Origin: an uncultured Lachnospiraceae bacterium
Lineage (GTDB): Bacteria > Bacillota > Clostridia > Lachnospirales > Lachnospiraceae
Assembly: GCA_910587155.1 (NCBI GenBank)
Contig: CAJULA010000018.1
Location: 9,626 to 73,625 of the forward strand
Direction: 5' to 3'
Length of the DNA stretch: 64,000 nt
Position numbers and translations under genes: made by a program. Shown piece after piece: positions 62,654 to 64,000 of the stretch. The number at the start of each line of letters is the position of its first letter. Position 1 is the stretch's first letter. The notes under the pieces are model-generated. The model had not been told where the DNA came from. It made no database searches and saw nothing but the letters and a program-made list of their open reading frames with translations.

Positions 62654-63385
62654 ATGTTGGCCGATATCACAAGCATGCGCAATGCAATCATTGAACTAAA
62701 GGCTGTCAAAAACAGCAATGACTTTGAATCCATCTTATATAGTCTGAGAGATTTTCTCAAATCACTGGATATGGATCCCAAATGCCTGATGGAACTGGAG
62801 CAGCGCGCTTACTATCCAATAAATGAATGCTCAGATAAAGAGACCAGGAACAGTCTGGATGCCGCAGCAAAACGGGTTATCGAATATCTGGAAGAGATTA
62901 TAGCCGGTTCTCCTGCAGACGACCATCTGCTCACCGTCCTTGATAACTATTATCTTTTTCTGGAAAGCCTTCTGGAACGGCCGCCTCACAAACGCGGCGG
63001 CATCCGGAAAGAACATTTGTCAGCGCTGAAGATCCAGAATGAATATGATGTCCAACATCTGCTCTATGCTTATCTGAAACCCCTCTATCCACTGGCAAGG
63101 GCTGAGGTCAGCGAGGATACCGGTTATGGTACGGTGCGTACCGATATTTTCCTGGACTCTGAACATGTCATTGAGGTAAAATGCACCAGAAACAGTATGA
63201 AACTCAAAAAGCTGACGGAAGAAATCGAAGCAGATATGGTGCATTACAGTGCGGAGCATATTTACTTCTTTATCTATGATAAGGAAAAGATCATTGAAAA
63301 TCCCCGGTTGTTCCGAAACACCTATGAGAACAAAGTAAAGGGAAAGCAGATACATATCGTGATCCACCAGCCTAAGATACTGTAA
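62654..63385 (+). CDS. PD-(D/E)XK nuclease-like protein (DpnII/MboI C-terminal type)
   Basis: 243 residues. The N-terminal half is helical. The C-terminal half (about 125-240) has QNEYDVQHLLYAYLKPLYPL, then VRTDIFLDSEHVIEVKCTRN with D164, E174 and K176 as the D-x(n)-E-x-K catalytic set, and YFFIYDKEKIIENP. This matches the nuclease domain found with DpnII/MboI-like proteins and in some defence genes. Its ATG directly follows the stop of the ATPase gene, with no ribosome site of its own. It is expected to cut nucleic acid in an ATPase-controlled way. No methylase is beside it, so it is not a standard restriction pair. Confidence 0.75.
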   Translation: MLADITSMRNAIIELKAVKNSNDFESILYSLRDFLKSLDMDPKCLMELEQRAYYPINECSDKETRNSLDAAAKRVIEYLEEIIAGSPADDHLLTVLDNYYLFLESLLERPPHKRGGIRKEHLSALKIQNEYDVQHLLYAYLKPLYPLARAEVSEDTGYGTVRTDIFLDSEHVIEVKCTRNSMKLKKLTEEIEADMVHYSAEHIYFFIYDKEKIIENPRLFRNTYENKVKGKQIHIVIHQPKIL

Positions 63386-63655
63386 GGATCATTTTAAAAT
63401 CATACAGTACAAATCATATTCTGCAATATTATTTGCACTGCAAAATCAATATATAGTATTTTAAAATTTACAAACTCTATATATTGTGTTATCATAGCTT
63501 TGTAATGGATTTTTGTGCTTCCCATACGGGATATGCGTACCGCATAAATGCACACGTTGTCTAAGATTGAAGGAAGTGTCAGAAGAGCCATGTGATAAAG
63601 TGGCAGACTTTTGGCACTTTTTTTAATACCAAAAAATTTAATCCAGAAAGGAGAA

Positions 63656-64000
63656 ATGAATCATATTTACAGCTATCTCATTAACAGGAAGGGTTACAGC
63701 AGACCTTGAACCACAGAACAGCCAGAACGGAACCCCTTATGTGCAGTTCTACGTGGCAGTCAACAAAGGCTATGGGGAGCACCAGCATCCCAATTTCTAC
63801 CAGTGTGTCCTGTTCGGCAAAGCAGTCGAGCGTGCCATCAACGCAGGGGTACAGAAAGGAAGCCTGCTTTTCATTACCGGAGATCTGGACCTGGTGGAAT
63901 ACACCCGGAAATCAGACGGGCACAAAGGAACCATACCCAAGATCACGGTATATGAATGGAATTACATTCCCACCGGCAAGAAAACGGATGATGCCGGCAC
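63656..64000 (+). CDS. ssb: Single-strand DNA-binding protein, 5' frameshift, C-terminus cut by window edge
   Basis: Frame from 63660 reads IIFTAISLTGRVTADLEPQN, GTPYVQFYVAVNKGYGEHQH, NFYQCVLFGKAVERAINAG and GSLLFITGDLDLVEYTRKSD, an OB-fold SSB of the type carried by integrative elements. In this frame a TGA lies just before it and no normal start codon is available. AAAGGAGA is followed by ATG at 63656, but that ATG is one base out of frame. Deleting one A in ATGAATC would give MIIFTAI. Either an indel error or a non-canonical start. Confidence 0.8.

Noticed and set aside
62654..63385. A standard restriction-modification system
   Set aside because: No methyltransferase or specificity gene is beside the nuclease in this window.

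Overview
The window reads as an anaerobic gut-type Clostridia chromosome, most likely Lachnospiraceae-like. That placement is inferred from AGGAGG-type ribosome binding sites, a Firmicutes-type (T7SSb) secretion locus, an Mrp/Mbh-like antiporter cluster and the absence of any aerobic respiratory gene. I saw no rRNA, tRNA or CRISPR array.

Layout. 1-2.6 kb: a 3'-truncated xylulokinase, cut by the window edge, diverges from a LacI-family regulator, with palindromes between them. 2.9-15 kb: a type VII secretion operon with an FHA protein, an EssC ATPase with two FHA-like regions, three WXG100 proteins, a cysteine-peptidase-like candidate substrate, a YukD-like ubiquitin fold, a PP2C phosphatase and a membrane Ser/Thr kinase, so phosphorylation probably gates secretion. 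15.0-15.8 kb: a PocR/MCP-like sensor. 15.9-25.1 kb, minus strand: a tightly overlapping operon that looks like an uncharacterised carrier-protein-based biosynthetic pathway (two BtrH-like proteins, adenylating ligase, NadE-like ligase, radical SAM enzyme, acyl carrier protein, class III PLP decarboxylase, membrane pentapeptide-repeat protein). This is the most interesting part. 25.3-26.5 kb: a HAD phosphatase with a frameshift and a GNAT. 26.5-36.0 kb: a ten-gene Mrp/Mbh-like cation/proton antiporter operon. 36.1-43.8 kb: housekeeping genes (thioredoxin, TrmB, glycogen debranching enzyme, exonuclease, DacF-type carboxypeptidase, GNAT, HD hydrolase, DJ-1/PfpI). 44.3-46.7 kb: an ECF sigma factor, an anti-sigma-like protein and a paralogous lipoprotein. 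46.9-51.1 kb: a decayed, AT-richer accessory zone with broken alcohol dehydrogenase, kinase and LysR genes. 51.2-54.2 kb: a two-component system and an exported PepSY-like protein. 54.3-57.4 kb: a threonyl-tRNA synthetase lacking the TGS domain and accessory genes. 58-64 kb: the edge of an integrative-element-like module with a LytTR regulator, an ATPase plus PD-(D/E)XK nuclease pair that may be a defence system, and an element-type SSB.

Two cross-cutting features stand out. A dispersed palindromic repeat of about 128 bp occurs in two full and two shortened copies, one of them at the predicted transcription start of the biosynthetic operon. At least five genes carry single-base frameshifts, several in homopolymer runs, so either recent decay or sequencing indels must be considered before calling those genes inactive.
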